A stretch of DNA of 52,427 bases. Origin: an uncultured bacterium (GTDB lineage: Bacteria; Cyanobacteriota; Vampirovibrionia; Gastranaerophilales; Gastranaerophilaceae). Both the position numbers and the translations under genes were made by a program. Under the pieces are notes generated by a model. That model did not search any database. It had not been told where the DNA came from and saw nothing but the letters and a program-made list of their open reading frames with translations. Each line of letters begins with the position of its first letter. Positions within the stretch are counted from its first letter, which is position 1. Shown here piece by piece: positions 8,549-16,950 of the stretch. The DNA lies in assembly GCA_949284415.1 (NCBI GenBank), contig CASDVM010000039.1, forward strand, positions 1 to 52,427. Direction: 5' to 3'.

Positions 8549-9241
8549 TTAGGTTGAAGTATCTCTGATAGATGTATTGATTGTAGCATACTCAACAGCT
8601 CTGCTATCATCCGGATCTATTCGCAGCTTTCCGTTTGACAAAATTTGAATGTTATATGTATCAAAGCCGTCTGCTCCAATACCTTGATCTTTCTGTCTTG
8701 AATGAGAATTATTGCTTGTATCTACGTCAATCTGAATAATACCTGCATTTGACGGCGGATCGCTCTCATTATATTCAAATTTACCTGGTTCTTCGCCTCT
8801 TTTAAAAACAGTATCACCTGTAAGCCCTGTTAAATCCCAGTAAACACCGTCAGTTGTATAAAATTTTAATCCATCACTGCCACTTACTTCAGATTTAACA
8901 TTCAATCGACTTTTAAATAATTCAGCGAATTTTTTATCACCTTCATAATCTTCGCCTTCGTAAGTAACTTTATTTTTGTAATCAAAACCGTAAGCACAGT
9001 AATAATTAGCATCCGCAACTATACCTTCACCGCAGGCATCGCGCATATCAGGGTATAATCTTTCGTCATTAATCAGAGAACTTACAATTTGTTCAGTAAT
9101 ATAAAAACTCTTTTTAACCATCATTTTATTTTTATTCGGTCTTGTCTTCATAATAGCGGGAGTAACAACCGCAACAAGAATACCGATAACAGCCAGAGCT
9201 ACCATTAGTTCTGTGAGCGTAAAACCCTTAAATCTTCTCAT
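8549..9241 (-). CDS. Type IV prepilin-like protein (orphan)
   Basis: 230 aa. The N-terminus MRRFKGFTLTELMVALAVIG is a class-III signal peptide: a five-residue basic leader, G|FTLTE cleavage site with Glu+5 and a hydrophobic methylation helix ('LVAVVTPAIM'). The soluble part has one Cys pair ('DACGEGIVADANYYCAYGFD') and ends with a beta-rich 'TYNIQILSNGKLRIDPDDSRAVEYAT', like pseudopilin heads of the GspH/GspG type. AGAGGAAGGATATTC precedes the ATG. It stands alone: no pilus or type II secretion assembly gene is close. RNase P RNA follows its stop almost directly. Confidence 0.87.
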   Translation of the reverse strand: MRRFKGFTLTELMVALAVIGILVAVVTPAIMKTRPNKNKMMVKKSFYITEQIVSSLINDERLYPDMRDACGEGIVADANYYCAYGFDYKNKVTYEGEDYEGDKKFAELFKSRLNVKSEVSGSDGLKFYTTDGVYWDLTGLTGDTVFKRGEEPGKFEYNESDPPSNAGIIQIDVDTSNNSHSRQKDQGIGADGFDTYNIQILSNGKLRIDPDDSRAVEYATINTSIRDTST

Positions 9242-9483
9242 GAATATCCTTCCTCTTTTTTGCAGTAATCCTATTATATATTTCTATAATAACATATCTC
9301 GCCTTTTTTTTCAATATATTAACCTTGTAAAGTTGCAGATACGCATCTGTAAAAATTTTATGTGTTATATTTGTAAATTTTTATTAATCAGCTAGCAAAA
9401 TAATCTTTTCAGATGAGTTAATATAACATTCAATCTGTTAGGATTATAAGAGATTGAAATAAAATAAACAGAGGGTTAGACGT

Positions 9484-9888
9484 ATGGTCGATAACAGGTC
9501 AGCAGGATTCTTCGGTATCGGAGGTTCGTTTAATTTTAAAAGCGGAGATATTTCAGGAACAGCCGCCAAGACTCAGGATGACAAAATGGGACAGGGCGGA
9601 GAATATTTTGCACAACAAAAAAATTCCGAAGATGAAGAATCTAACGACAGTCAAAAATATACAGACAGAAGCGCCCAGCTTCGCGCTACTCTCAATTCAC
9701 TCGCCATGATGAATGTGGCAAATGTTATCAACGCCCGTAAAAAAGCCCTTGAAGAACAAAGAGAACGGGAAAAAAATTCCGGAAATAATTCGGATAAAGA
9801 TCAGCAAAAACAAGAGCATGCAGAAAAAGAATTAGAAGAAGAATTCTACAATCTCGCACGCGAAGTAAAAGAAGATACTCAAAAATAA
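9484..9888 (+). CDS. Hydrophilic protein of unknown function
   Basis: 134 aa, not recognised. No signal peptide or membrane segment. The N-terminus 'MVDNRSAGFFGIGGSFNFKSGDISG' is glycine-rich; the rest is strongly charged. A helix at about 65-85 ('LRATLNSLAMMNVANVINARKKALEEQ') leads into a Glu/Lys/Gln-rich coiled tail ending 'EEFYNLAREVKEDTQK'. AGAGGGTTAGACGT precedes the ATG. The start style is shared with other small proteins in the window (for instance 23540 and 25542). Function unknown. Confidence 0.62.
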   Translation: MVDNRSAGFFGIGGSFNFKSGDISGTAAKTQDDKMGQGGEYFAQQKNSEDEESNDSQKYTDRSAQLRATLNSLAMMNVANVINARKKALEEQREREKNSGNNSDKDQQKQEHAEKELEEEFYNLAREVKEDTQK

Positions 9889-9904
9889 AAATCTTTTTCT
9901 GATA

Positions 9905-10261
9905 TTAATAGCCCATAAACATATTTTGCATTCCGCCCTGTACACCCTGCATCATCATCATACTGTTTGAGCTGTCATAATTTTGAGGAAACTGGCTGTA
10001 TGTCATTGGAGCTCTGCCGTCATTTGAAGGAGTTATACTTCCCATCTGTTTGACAGATTTCGGTTTCATAAAACTGTTTTCATTTTCCTCTTCAACTATG
10101 TCAGCTGCAGAAACAGACTGGCGGAATTGCGGATATTTAGACCGCACACCGTTATTATTAAAACCTGAAAATGAATTTTTCGGAGTTAAATTAATTTCTT
10201 CCGAAAACACAGGTATTGCAAAAGAGACAAATAACAAACCCAGAATAACTTTTTTTAACAT
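9905..10261 (-). CDS. Small secreted protein of unknown function
   Basis: 118 aa from the ATG at 10261. An ATG 15 nt further upstream is open, but GGAGGAA lies between, so the inner Met is preferred. Residues 1-20 form a signal peptide (MLKKVILGLLFVSFAIPVFS|EE). The mature part is low-complexity, Asn/Ser/Met/Gly-rich, with 'SSNSMMMMQGVQGGMQNMFMGY' at the end. This composition suggests a disordered or surface-exposed exported protein. Not recognised. It is convergent with the gene at 9484 and divergent from the glycosyltransferase at 10385. Confidence 0.6.
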   Translation of the reverse strand: MLKKVILGLLFVSFAIPVFSEEINLTPKNSFSGFNNNGVRSKYPQFRQSVSAADIVEEENENSFMKPKSVKQMGSITPSNDGRAPMTYSQFPQNYDSSNSMMMMQGVQGGMQNMFMGY

Positions 10262-10296
10262 ACACATTTCCTCCATACATTTATATTTTTATTATA

Positions 10297-10328
10297 GCAA
10301 AAAATCACGCGTATGGTGTAATTTTTGC
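10297..10328. repeat. Inverted repeat in a divergent promoter region
   Basis: GCAAAAAATCAC (10297-10308) and GTGTAATTTTTGC (10316-10328) form a nearly perfect dyad between the secreted protein gene (minus) and the glycosyltransferase (plus). It could be an operator serving either gene. Confidence 0.4.
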
Positions 10329-10358
10329 GAAAAATATTTTTTATACAGGGTTTTCTGG

Positions 10359-10364
10359 TATAAT
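10359..10364 (+). promoter_or_regulatory. -10 box of the FN3-like/GT2 glycosyltransferase gene
   Basis: TATAAT 20 nt before the ATG at 10385. It leaves a short leader with GAGG as the ribosome binding site. No good -35 is visible. Confidence 0.4.
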
Positions 10365-10384
10365 ATGGCTGAGGATTTGAGAAT

Positions 10385-12010
10385 ATGGATTTGAATGTAG
10401 AAATCAAAGGCAGTAAAATAATTGTTTCGTGGGTACCGTCAGGAGCAGATTATTATAGAGTTTTCTGCAAAAATGACGGAATATTCCGTGAATGTGCGAA
10501 GATCTATGACAGCAATTCAATAAGATTTTCACTTGTTCCATATGGAGATAACGAATGTTTTGTTGAGGCTGTCAAAGACGGCGTTGTAACAGATAAATCA
10601 CGCATTCATCAATTTAAGTTTGATGAAATTGATTTAATTTACAGACATGAAAATCCGGATGAAGTTAAATTCTTCTGCAGCAAATACGAAGGCGCACAGG
10701 GTTACAGACTATATAGAGATGAAATTGAATCAGGTTTTAACGGTTATAAAAATTCCGACACAAATTTCTTAACCGTAAAAAAAGGAAAAGAAACAGATTA
10801 TAAAATCAAGCCTTTTGTTAAAGACGAAAACGGAAAAAGGAACTTCCTTGCATCTTCTTCACCGGTTGATATAACTAAAAATAAATTCGAAGGGCTTACT
10901 GTTTATAAATCCTACAATTATAACCTGTTTTTATCGTGGAATTTCAACGGCGATGCAGACGGATTTCTTGTTTATACTCAGAACGGTGAAAAGCCTATTT
11001 TTGAAACAAATGACGGGTTGAGGCATTATCTGCCTTTATATGATTACAAAAGCAGTCTGAAATTTATTGTGAAAGCATTTGTAAATACTATTGAAGGCAG
11101 AGTTATTATTGCCGAATCAGAGCCTGTATCGCTCGGTCTCAGGAAATACAAAAAACCTGATGTTTCATTGATTATCCCTGCTTATAACGCGAAAGATTAC
11201 ATTGCAAGAAGTGTTGACAGCGCACTCGCTTCTGATTTTGCAAACCTTGAAATAATAATTGTAAATGACGGTTGTACGGATGACACACAGAAAATTATTG
11301 ACTGGTATGTAAAAAATTATCCGAATATAGTTTCCATAATAAAAGAAAACGGCGGTGTTGCAGATGCAAGAAACAAGGGAATTGCAGCGGCTAAAGGTGA
11401 ATACATAGCATTTCTTGACAATGACGATCTTGTACGCCCTGATATGATAAGCAGACTTTACAAATCAATAATTAAAAATGATTGCGATGTAGCTGTGGCT
11501 CCGCTCTACAGAATTACCGATAACGGGTACACAACACACTGCAATCTGCCTTTTATGGAAAATATTCCGCTTGATATCGATAAATATCTGGAAATTATGT
11601 ATACTCCCGGATATTACAACTGCGCTATATGGAACAAACTTTACAGAGCGTCAATCGTAAAAGAGCATCCGCTAGGAATTTTAAAATACGAAGATGTATC
11701 CTGGACGCCATGTATATTATCTTATGCTAATAAATTCTGTTTTTTAAAAACTCCGTTTTATGAATGGGACAGAAAGACACGCCCGCAAACCTTTGGCGAT
11801 GTTCTTGCCAAAATGCCGGAAGAGGAATTATTTGAAAACAGAAAACAGGCAATGCTTTTCTTTGTAAATAACGGAAATCACGAAAAAATTGATTATTTGA
11901 AAGAAATAGCAAAACGCAGGCTGATGCGCTACGCAAAAAAATCACCGCTGAAGAATAAGTATGAAGAGCTGATGGAAGAAATAAAATCAATAAATATTAG
12001 CAGCAAATAA
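10385..12010 (+). CDS. GT2 glycosyltransferase with N-terminal beta-sandwich-like repeats
   Basis: 541 aa. Residues about 260-480 are a GT-A fold family 2 glycosyltransferase: 'VSLIIPAYNAKDYIARSVDSAL', 'IIIVNDGCTDDTQKII', 'NGGVADARNKGIAAAKGEY' and the metal-binding 'FLDNDD', with 'YEDVSWTPCIL' as acceptor-side motif. The first 255 residues are different: three segments of about 85 aa (starts near 1, 88 and 172), each with alternating strands and aromatic signatures ('KIIVSWVPSGADYYRVFCKN', 'VKFFCSKYEGAQGYRLYRDE', 'LFLSWNFNGDADGFLVYTQN') that look like fibronectin-III-like repeats. FN3-like repeats ahead of GT2 are unusual. There is no signal peptide, so it is probably cytoplasmic. It likely makes surface glycan. 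Confidence 0.85.
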   Translation: MDLNVEIKGSKIIVSWVPSGADYYRVFCKNDGIFRECAKIYDSNSIRFSLVPYGDNECFVEAVKDGVVTDKSRIHQFKFDEIDLIYRHENPDEVKFFCSKYEGAQGYRLYRDEIESGFNGYKNSDTNFLTVKKGKETDYKIKPFVKDENGKRNFLASSSPVDITKNKFEGLTVYKSYNYNLFLSWNFNGDADGFLVYTQNGEKPIFETNDGLRHYLPLYDYKSSLKFIVKAFVNTIEGRVIIAESEPVSLGLRKYKKPDVSLIIPAYNAKDYIARSVDSALASDFANLEIIIVNDGCTDDTQKIIDWYVKNYPNIVSIIKENGGVADARNKGIAAAKGEYIAFLDNDDLVRPDMISRLYKSIIKNDCDVAVAPLYRITDNGYTTHCNLPFMENIPLDIDKYLEIMYTPGYYNCAIWNKLYRASIVKEHPLGILKYEDVSWTPCILSYANKFCFLKTPFYEWDRKTRPQTFGDVLAKMPEEELFENRKQAMLFFVNNGNHEKIDYLKEIAKRRLMRYAKKSPLKNKYEELMEEIKSINISSK

Positions 12011-12156
12011 TATTATAAATCATAGTTATAGAGGTTTTGCATCAGGCATTCTTTTTAAATTTACTTCCGAATGCTTTATTATTAATTCGGTTGTATTTTG
12101 TAAATTTTTGCATAAATTATAATTTTTAAGCTTTATAATGACAGAAATTTTTGGAT

Positions 12157-13107
12157 TTATTGTTCTCTGTAATATTTATGACTTTTTAAAATAATTGCTC
12201 CTGCAAGCTTGCCGAAATTTTTAGTTAATCTCGTCATAGAATTGAAAAATTTTGTAAGACCGAAAAGAAGAGAACACACAGCTATTAATAAATCAAAACA
12301 TATTGTCAAAAATTTTCTGATAATATATATTAATCTTTTTAATGACCGTTTTTTATGCAGAAATTTTACAATCGCCACAGAATAACCGTTATAAAACGCA
12401 CGCTCCAAAATCCAAATAATACTTGCGCGTTCATCATTTACCAACTCAAAAACGACTGAATTATAATTCCATCCTATAACATAACCTGCATCTTTTAACC
12501 GACCGAAAAAATCGGTATCTTCACTTCCCGACAAATTAAAATCCTCAGAAAAATATATCCCGGATTCTTTTATAATATTTAAAGGGAAAAAAACATTACC
12601 GCTTGCACAGTTTTGTTTATATTCCCCTAATTTTTTGGAAGAGGATGCAGAAAAAACGATATTATTAATTATGTAATCAGGGTAATTATTTTCAAATTTT
12701 TTATATACAGGTCCGCTGCTGATATAAATATCTTCAAATTTATTGTAAAAATCTATATGATTTAGCAACCAGTCCAAATCTGCGGTTTCATCATCATCTA
12801 TAAACGCCATGTGGCCTGCACCTAGCAGCATAGCCTCTTTTACTGCCCTATTTCTAACATTCGAAAGTCCTTTTGCTTCTTCAACTACATAATAAACCGG
12901 TAAAACACTCTTAAATTTTTCAGTTACTCCTTCTGCACTTTTATCTCTGTCATTATCAACAATAAGAATTTCTGTCTTTATATTTTCAGGATAATTAATC
13001 GTACATAAATTTTTAAGAAGTCTTTCAAGCTTGTCAGGTCTTTTATATGTACAGCATGCAATAATGATATATTTTACAGGCAATTTTTCAGCCGTATTCT
13101 TATTCAT
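12157..13107 (-). CDS. GT2 glycosyltransferase with C-terminal hydrophobic region
   Basis: 316 aa. The GT-A motifs are clear: 'YIIIACCTYKRPDKLERLLKNL', 'EILIVDNDRDKSAEGV', 'AKGLSNVRNRAVKEA', the metal site 'MAFIDDDE', and 'NLSGSEDTDFFGRLKDAGY' as the ED acceptor motif. Residues about 255-280 ('FLTICFDLLIAVCSLLFGLT') form one hydrophobic segment that may anchor the protein to the inner membrane. AAGAGGAGAAT precedes the ATG. It shares its neighbourhood with the other glycosyltransferase but is convergent with it. The sugar donor cannot be read from sequence. Confidence 0.88.
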   Translation of the reverse strand: MNKNTAEKLPVKYIIIACCTYKRPDKLERLLKNLCTINYPENIKTEILIVDNDRDKSAEGVTEKFKSVLPVYYVVEEAKGLSNVRNRAVKEAMLLGAGHMAFIDDDETADLDWLLNHIDFYNKFEDIYISSGPVYKKFENNYPDYIINNIVFSASSSKKLGEYKQNCASGNVFFPLNIIKESGIYFSEDFNLSGSEDTDFFGRLKDAGYVIGWNYNSVVFELVNDERASIIWILERAFYNGYSVAIVKFLHKKRSLKRLIYIIRKFLTICFDLLIAVCSLLFGLTKFFNSMTRLTKNFGKLAGAIILKSHKYYREQ

Positions 13108-13162
13108 ATTCTCCTCTTAAAAATTATATGCATGCGTTTATTAAATCATGAATAAATATATG

Positions 13163-13198
13163 TGTACAACTAATTATTAAGTTTTATATACATGTACA
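13163..13198. promoter_or_regulatory. Paired TGTACA sites upstream of the XRE gene
   Basis: TGTACA occurs at 13163-13168 and 13193-13198, 30 bp apart (about three helix turns), between the divergent GT2 gene (13107) and the XRE regulator (13279). This spacing would suit an autoregulatory operator. It is a pattern only; nothing links it to the protein. Confidence 0.3.
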
Positions 13199-13278
13199 TC
13201 AAAATATTTAAGAATATATGCATTAATGTTCTTAAAAACTATTCGTATACATCATATTTTAATATTGGAGATGCTGTT

Positions 13279-13647
13279 ATGATGAAGTTTGACGACAAGA
13301 AATATATAGCAGAAAGAATAAAATATTACCGTAAAAAGATGAATTTAACTCAGGCCGAACTTGCAGAAATGGTTGATTTGAGCGACCAGCATCTTTCAAG
13401 AATAGAAAGAGGCTGCTACGTGCCTTCATTAACAACATTCTTTCAGTTAGTAAAAATTCTCAAAATTGATTTACGCGAATTTGGATTTGACACAGAAGCC
13501 GTGAACAATCCTACCAAAGATAAACTGATCGACATTATCAACAGAGCAAACGACAATGAACTTGTATTTTTTAACGATGTTATAAGTGCACTTGAAAATG
13601 CTTTAAAAAAGGTTCGAAAAAATATTCACAATCATTTCTTTATGTAA
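13279..13647 (+). CDS. XRE-family transcriptional regulator
   Basis: 122 aa from the ATGATG at 13279, with GGAG 8 nt upstream; the frame is open further upstream but that part (MYIKIFKNICINVLKNY) has no ribosome binding site and looks like leader. Residues about 5-65 are a Cro/C1-type HTH: 'YIAERIKYYRKKMNLTQAELAEMVDLSDQHLSRIERGCYVPSLTTFFQLVKILKIDLREF'-like order, with recognition helix 'SDQHLSRIERG'. The C-terminal 50 residues ('DKLIDIINRANDNELVFFNDVISALENALKKV') are helical and may dimerise. It is similar in style to regulators of mobile elements, but no element is visible here. Confidence 0.85.
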   Translation: MMKFDDKKYIAERIKYYRKKMNLTQAELAEMVDLSDQHLSRIERGCYVPSLTTFFQLVKILKIDLREFGFDTEAVNNPTKDKLIDIINRANDNELVFFNDVISALENALKKVRKNIHNHFFM

Positions 13648-13677
13648 CAAAAAATTCTAATACAAATTAAAATTATT

Positions 13678-14484
13678 CTACAAGTAGCATTTTGGCTCCT
13701 GCCCCTGCACTGCCGCATATAATTCCACATATTGTTTTGCGGGGCTGGAATCAATTTTTGTTAAAAGCACTTCTTCTATCTGAAAATAGCCGACATCACC
13801 TGACATTTCCACATCAATCCTTATCGGTTTTTTCTCCCCGTGGTGAATACCTATTCTTTCGATTGCATTTGCCGAATATTTATGAATATCACCGACTTTC
13901 GGAGTTGTATTAATTGCCATAGGAATACGTGCTCTGCCCTTTGTCATATCGCATCCGTCAGCAATCAGAATAATCCCTGCTTCTACAGAATGAATTTTTC
14001 TTGATGACATGTGACCGATAATCGCTTCGATAGCAAGCGATTTTATTATTGTTCTACGGTGCAGATTGTCAGGGAAAACATGCATCAATGTCCTTTCAAT
14101 AATAGGTTTAGCAAGAATAACCGACATATCCTCATGCCCCTGCCTTCCTATCATCATACCTAAATCGTGCATCAATCCTGCAAGTATTACTGCGCACATA
14201 CTGTCTTCAAAAGTCCCTATTTCTTCTTTTTCAAGAGAAGTTTTTATCCCGGAATCCTGCAATAAATTAAGCATTTTGATTGCATTAGCGGCCACCTGTC
14301 TCATGTGAACAGGACCATGGTCATTATAACCCAGACGTTTTATAGAAACGTTATTTGCGTAATCCTGCATTTCCTGCAATTCTTCATCAGCAAATAAATA
14401 GTTAACCAGATCCGTACAAATAGGGCTCCTTTGTAACCGTTTTAATATTTTTGATTCGAGTGAAACTTCTTTTATTGATTTCAT
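13678..14484 (-). CDS. HD-domain phosphohydrolase
   Basis: 268 aa. The HD superfamily motifs are 'GYNDHGPVHMRQVAANAIKML' (first His), 'LAGLMHDLGMMIGRQGHEDMS' (HD dyad and following His) and 'LIADGCDMTKGRARIP' (distal Asp). Such proteins are metal-dependent phosphohydrolases acting on nucleotides or cyclic nucleotides. A C-terminal part from about 205 ('HHGEKKPIRIDVEMSGDVGYFQIEEVLLTKI') looks like a small ligand-binding or oligomerisation domain. AGGATT lies 8 nt before the ATG. It lies downstream of the coiled-coil gene at 14675 on the same strand, but a terminator separates them. Substrate unknown. Confidence 0.82.
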   Translation of the reverse strand: MKSIKEVSLESKILKRLQRSPICTDLVNYLFADEELQEMQDYANNVSIKRLGYNDHGPVHMRQVAANAIKMLNLLQDSGIKTSLEKEEIGTFEDSMCAVILAGLMHDLGMMIGRQGHEDMSVILAKPIIERTLMHVFPDNLHRRTIIKSLAIEAIIGHMSSRKIHSVEAGIILIADGCDMTKGRARIPMAINTTPKVGDIHKYSANAIERIGIHHGEKKPIRIDVEMSGDVGYFQIEEVLLTKIDSSPAKQYVELYAAVQGQEPKCYL

Positions 14485-14565
14485 AATTTTTAATCCTATT
14501 CTATAATTGTATTATACCCCGATTTTTTAATTTTTCCATCATTGATTATATAACTAAAATTTTTA

Positions 14566-14592
14566 CAAAAAGAAACCCCCTGTTCAGGGGGC
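14566..14592 (-). terminator. Rho-independent terminator downstream of the 14675-16168 gene
   Basis: CCCCCTG (14576-14582) pairs with CAGGGGG (14585-14591), followed on the minus strand by TTTCTTTTTG. It sits about 85 nt past the stop of the long coiled-coil gene. Confidence 0.75.
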
Positions 14593-14674
14593 AAAATTTC
14601 ACACTTAACCTACTGTTTTCTTTCTACTGTTTTTCTTTCTGCCAAATATGAGGAATCATTATATGCAAATTTTT

Positions 14675-16168
14675 TTATGCGGCTTTGTCCAAAGCTTTTT
14701 GTTTAAGGTATTGTACCGGATCATAACCTGCTTTTTCTATAGCATTTGAAAGTTCCAGATAATCTTTGCCGTAGTAATTTTTACCATTAATTCTACGAAC
14801 AAATTTACCGTTCTCATATTTTACTTCTGTAGAAATTTCAGCCTTATCATCGCCTAAAATTTCTCTCATATCATTTCTGAATTGATCTTGTTGTTCTATA
14901 GCTTTTTGAGTTTCTTTCTGCTCTTTTTCTGCTTTTTTAGCTTCTGCTTTAGCTTTTGCCTTATCCGCCTGTTCTGTTTTAGCATCTTCAATTGCTTTTG
15001 CCGCTTCAGCTTTAGTAACTTCCTCACAGATTTTCTGAACTGCATTTTGAACAGCAGACTGATCTACAAATGTATCATCAAGTTCATCATAGCATACAGA
15101 GAAATTACCTGCGAGTTTGTTCTTAATTCCCAATTCCTGAGCACGTTCGTCAAGAGCTACAACTATGTTCCAGATAATATCCATATTATTTTTTGGATTT
15201 TCAATTTTTACATGCCCGTTTTTCGGCTTGTTAAGAGAAGGATTCCAGAACATTTCTTCATCAAACAGAGTTTCAATCATGTTTGCATCACCTGAGCTTG
15301 GCTGATACTGCTGCTGCCACATATTAAGAACTGTTGTTACGTTATCTTTATTAATTCTGTTCGTTCCTTTTTTAATAGTATCATATTCCGTGCCCGTGCA
15401 GCCCATTGTTCCGTCATATATATACTGGCAAATATCAACTGCCTGATTTTCAGTTTCTTTTTGTTTTTTAGCAATTTCAGAATCAGGAGCTACCGAACCT
15501 GCACCTTGATCTTCAGTTACATTGCTGTAACCTGAAGTTTCGCCTGCATCCTCTGTTCCTCCGTTTCCGTCTGCATCCTCAGCGATTTTTACTTCTTCAA
15601 GAACTTCCTGAGCTGTTTTTGATGCGTTTTCTATTAATTCTTTGATTTCTCCCTGAAGTGCTTCTGCTTCTTCTGATTTAATCTGTTTTTGTTCAAGCAT
15701 TTTCTGAACTTTTTCTTTTAATACTTTTGCCTGATCAAGAACGTCCTGCAGTCTTTGTTTTTGAGATTCATCAAGCTTATCGGATTTCAAAATCTGACCG
15801 ATTTGATATTCAAGACCCGTAAGATTGCTCAATTGAGAACTGAGTTTTATTCTCATTGCATCAGAAAGCCCCATATTATAAGCTGCAATATTTCCCTGCA
15901 TATTCAACATTGGATTAGTATTCATTGATTGAGTTAAGTCCAAGCCGATTAACAAAGGATTCCACTGGCTTATATGATTTGGATTACCAAATCCCTGAGC
16001 CAATGCATAAACCAACGGAGAATATCCGTCTGCATAAATATTATGCTGCGGCGAGCCTACACCGGGTCCGCCAAAATCAGTAACAAAATATCTGTTTCCA
16101 AGAGATTGGTAAGCGGCTAAGTTTGGCCACTGATTATTAAATAAACTTGTAAATCCAAAATTCATCAT
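14675..16168 (-). CDS. Large coiled-coil protein of unknown function
   Basis: 497 aa, not recognised. The first 100 residues ('MMNFGFTSLFNNQWPNLAAY', later 'GGPGVGSPQHNIYADGY') are Asn/Gly-rich with no signal peptide. Residues about 105-205 form a long Glu/Lys/Gln coiled coil ('DKLDESQKQRLQDVLDQAKV', 'LEQKQIKSEEAEALQGEIKE'). An acidic Gly linker follows, then a globular part with Cys ('AVDICQYIYDGTMGCTGTEYD'), a second coiled coil of Ala/Lys/Glu repeats ('KAKAEAKKAEKEQKETQKAI') and a C-terminal 'GKNYYGKDYLELSNAIEKAG'. The architecture suggests a structural or scaffold protein. A long perfect palindrome lies 33 bp before the start. ATGATG leaves two possible starts. Confidence 0.72.
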   Translation of the reverse strand: MMNFGFTSLFNNQWPNLAAYQSLGNRYFVTDFGGPGVGSPQHNIYADGYSPLVYALAQGFGNPNHISQWNPLLIGLDLTQSMNTNPMLNMQGNIAAYNMGLSDAMRIKLSSQLSNLTGLEYQIGQILKSDKLDESQKQRLQDVLDQAKVLKEKVQKMLEQKQIKSEEAEALQGEIKELIENASKTAQEVLEEVKIAEDADGNGGTEDAGETSGYSNVTEDQGAGSVAPDSEIAKKQKETENQAVDICQYIYDGTMGCTGTEYDTIKKGTNRINKDNVTTVLNMWQQQYQPSSGDANMIETLFDEEMFWNPSLNKPKNGHVKIENPKNNMDIIWNIVVALDERAQELGIKNKLAGNFSVCYDELDDTFVDQSAVQNAVQKICEEVTKAEAAKAIEDAKTEQADKAKAKAEAKKAEKEQKETQKAIEQQDQFRNDMREILGDDKAEISTEVKYENGKFVRRINGKNYYGKDYLELSNAIEKAGYDPVQYLKQKALDKAA

Positions 16169-16200
16169 TTCCTAAATCCCCTGAGTTTTTAATTCCCCGT

Positions 16201-16231
16201 ATTTATATAAACAAATTTTGTTTATATAAAT
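16201..16231. promoter_or_regulatory. Perfect 15-bp inverted repeat upstream of the 14675-16168 gene
   Basis: The arm ATTTATATAAACAAA (16201-16215) is repeated as its exact complement at 16217-16231 around a single T. It lies 33-63 bp upstream of the minus-strand start, where a promoter is expected; each arm holds a TATAAA. It fits an operator for a dimeric regulator, or a cruciform. Confidence 0.5.
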
Positions 16232-16290
16232 TGCCACGGTTTAACAAAATTATTAAAAATATTAAATGAAAAGCCCGTAAATAAAAAGGA

Positions 16291-16950
16291 TTAAGCCAAC
16301 TTTACATTACTTAACAAATCAATAATATCATCTTTTGAGATCTCAGGATTAATTTCTTTTATTGAAATAACAGAAGAAGTATCAACATTTTCTTTAAATA
16401 TCTTTTCCAGTAAATTCAAATCATAATCATATAATATTGAACCATGTTGAAGAATATAACCTTCTTTTCTGAATTGCGCCGAGCCTATAAGTTTTCTGTT
16501 ATGAAAACATAAATCAGCGCCTGTTGAAACCATCATGCAGTAATCAGGATGTTTCATCGGCTTTTTTACTCCTCCAAAATCCAGTTCTATGTCTATTTTT
16601 TTAAACGCATTTATCAAAATCCGCGAAATTTCCTTATAAGAATTGACAACATTAAAACCGTTTTTCAAATAAGACTCCGGACATATAAAGCTGTAAGTAA
16701 TTTCATCATCATGGAAAAGAGCCCTTCCGCCTGTCAAACGGCGGACAATATCAATATTATTTTTTTTCAAAAAATTTTCATCGATAAAATCGCTTTTCTG
16801 ATTGCGTCCTAAAGACACACATGCGGGCTTCCAGCCGTAAAGTCTGAAAATTGGCTCTTGCAAATTATTCTTAACGGCATTTTCAAGCAGATTATTATCT
16901 GTCCGCATATTTTCAACACCAGTTTTTACATCATACGGAATAAATTTCAT
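16291..16950 (-). CDS. Octanoyltransferase LipM-like / lipoate-protein ligase family
   Basis: 219 aa in the BPL/LplA/LipB fold, which attaches lipoate or octanoate to carrier proteins such as GcvH. The family core is 'DIVRRLTGGRALFHDDEITYSF' (RRxTGGrA-(x)H) and 'NRKLIGSAQFRKEGYILQHGSIL'. The Cys in 'KHPDYCMMVSTG' sits where LipM has its catalytic Cys, just before the 'RK(I/L)xGSAQ' strand, which favours octanoyl transfer over ATP-dependent ligation. LplA is the alternative. Its start overlaps the upstream stop (ATGA), so translation is coupled to the secreted-protein genes at 16947 and 17834. It would work with LipA (30973) and lipoamide dehydrogenase (32407). Confidence 0.83.
   Translation of the reverse strand: MKFIPYDVKTGVENMRTDNNLLENAVKNNLQEPIFRLYGWKPACVSLGRNQKSDFIDENFLKKNNIDIVRRLTGGRALFHDDEITYSFICPESYLKNGFNVVNSYKEISRILINAFKKIDIELDFGGVKKPMKHPDYCMMVSTGADLCFHNRKLIGSAQFRKEGYILQHGSILYDYDLNLLEKIFKENVDTSSVISIKEINPEISKDDIIDLLSNVKLA

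Noticed and set aside
8285-8568. Two plus-strand frames of 60-90 codons
   Set aside because: They are antisense to RNase P RNA, whose conserved motifs explain the sequence; no ribosome binding site.
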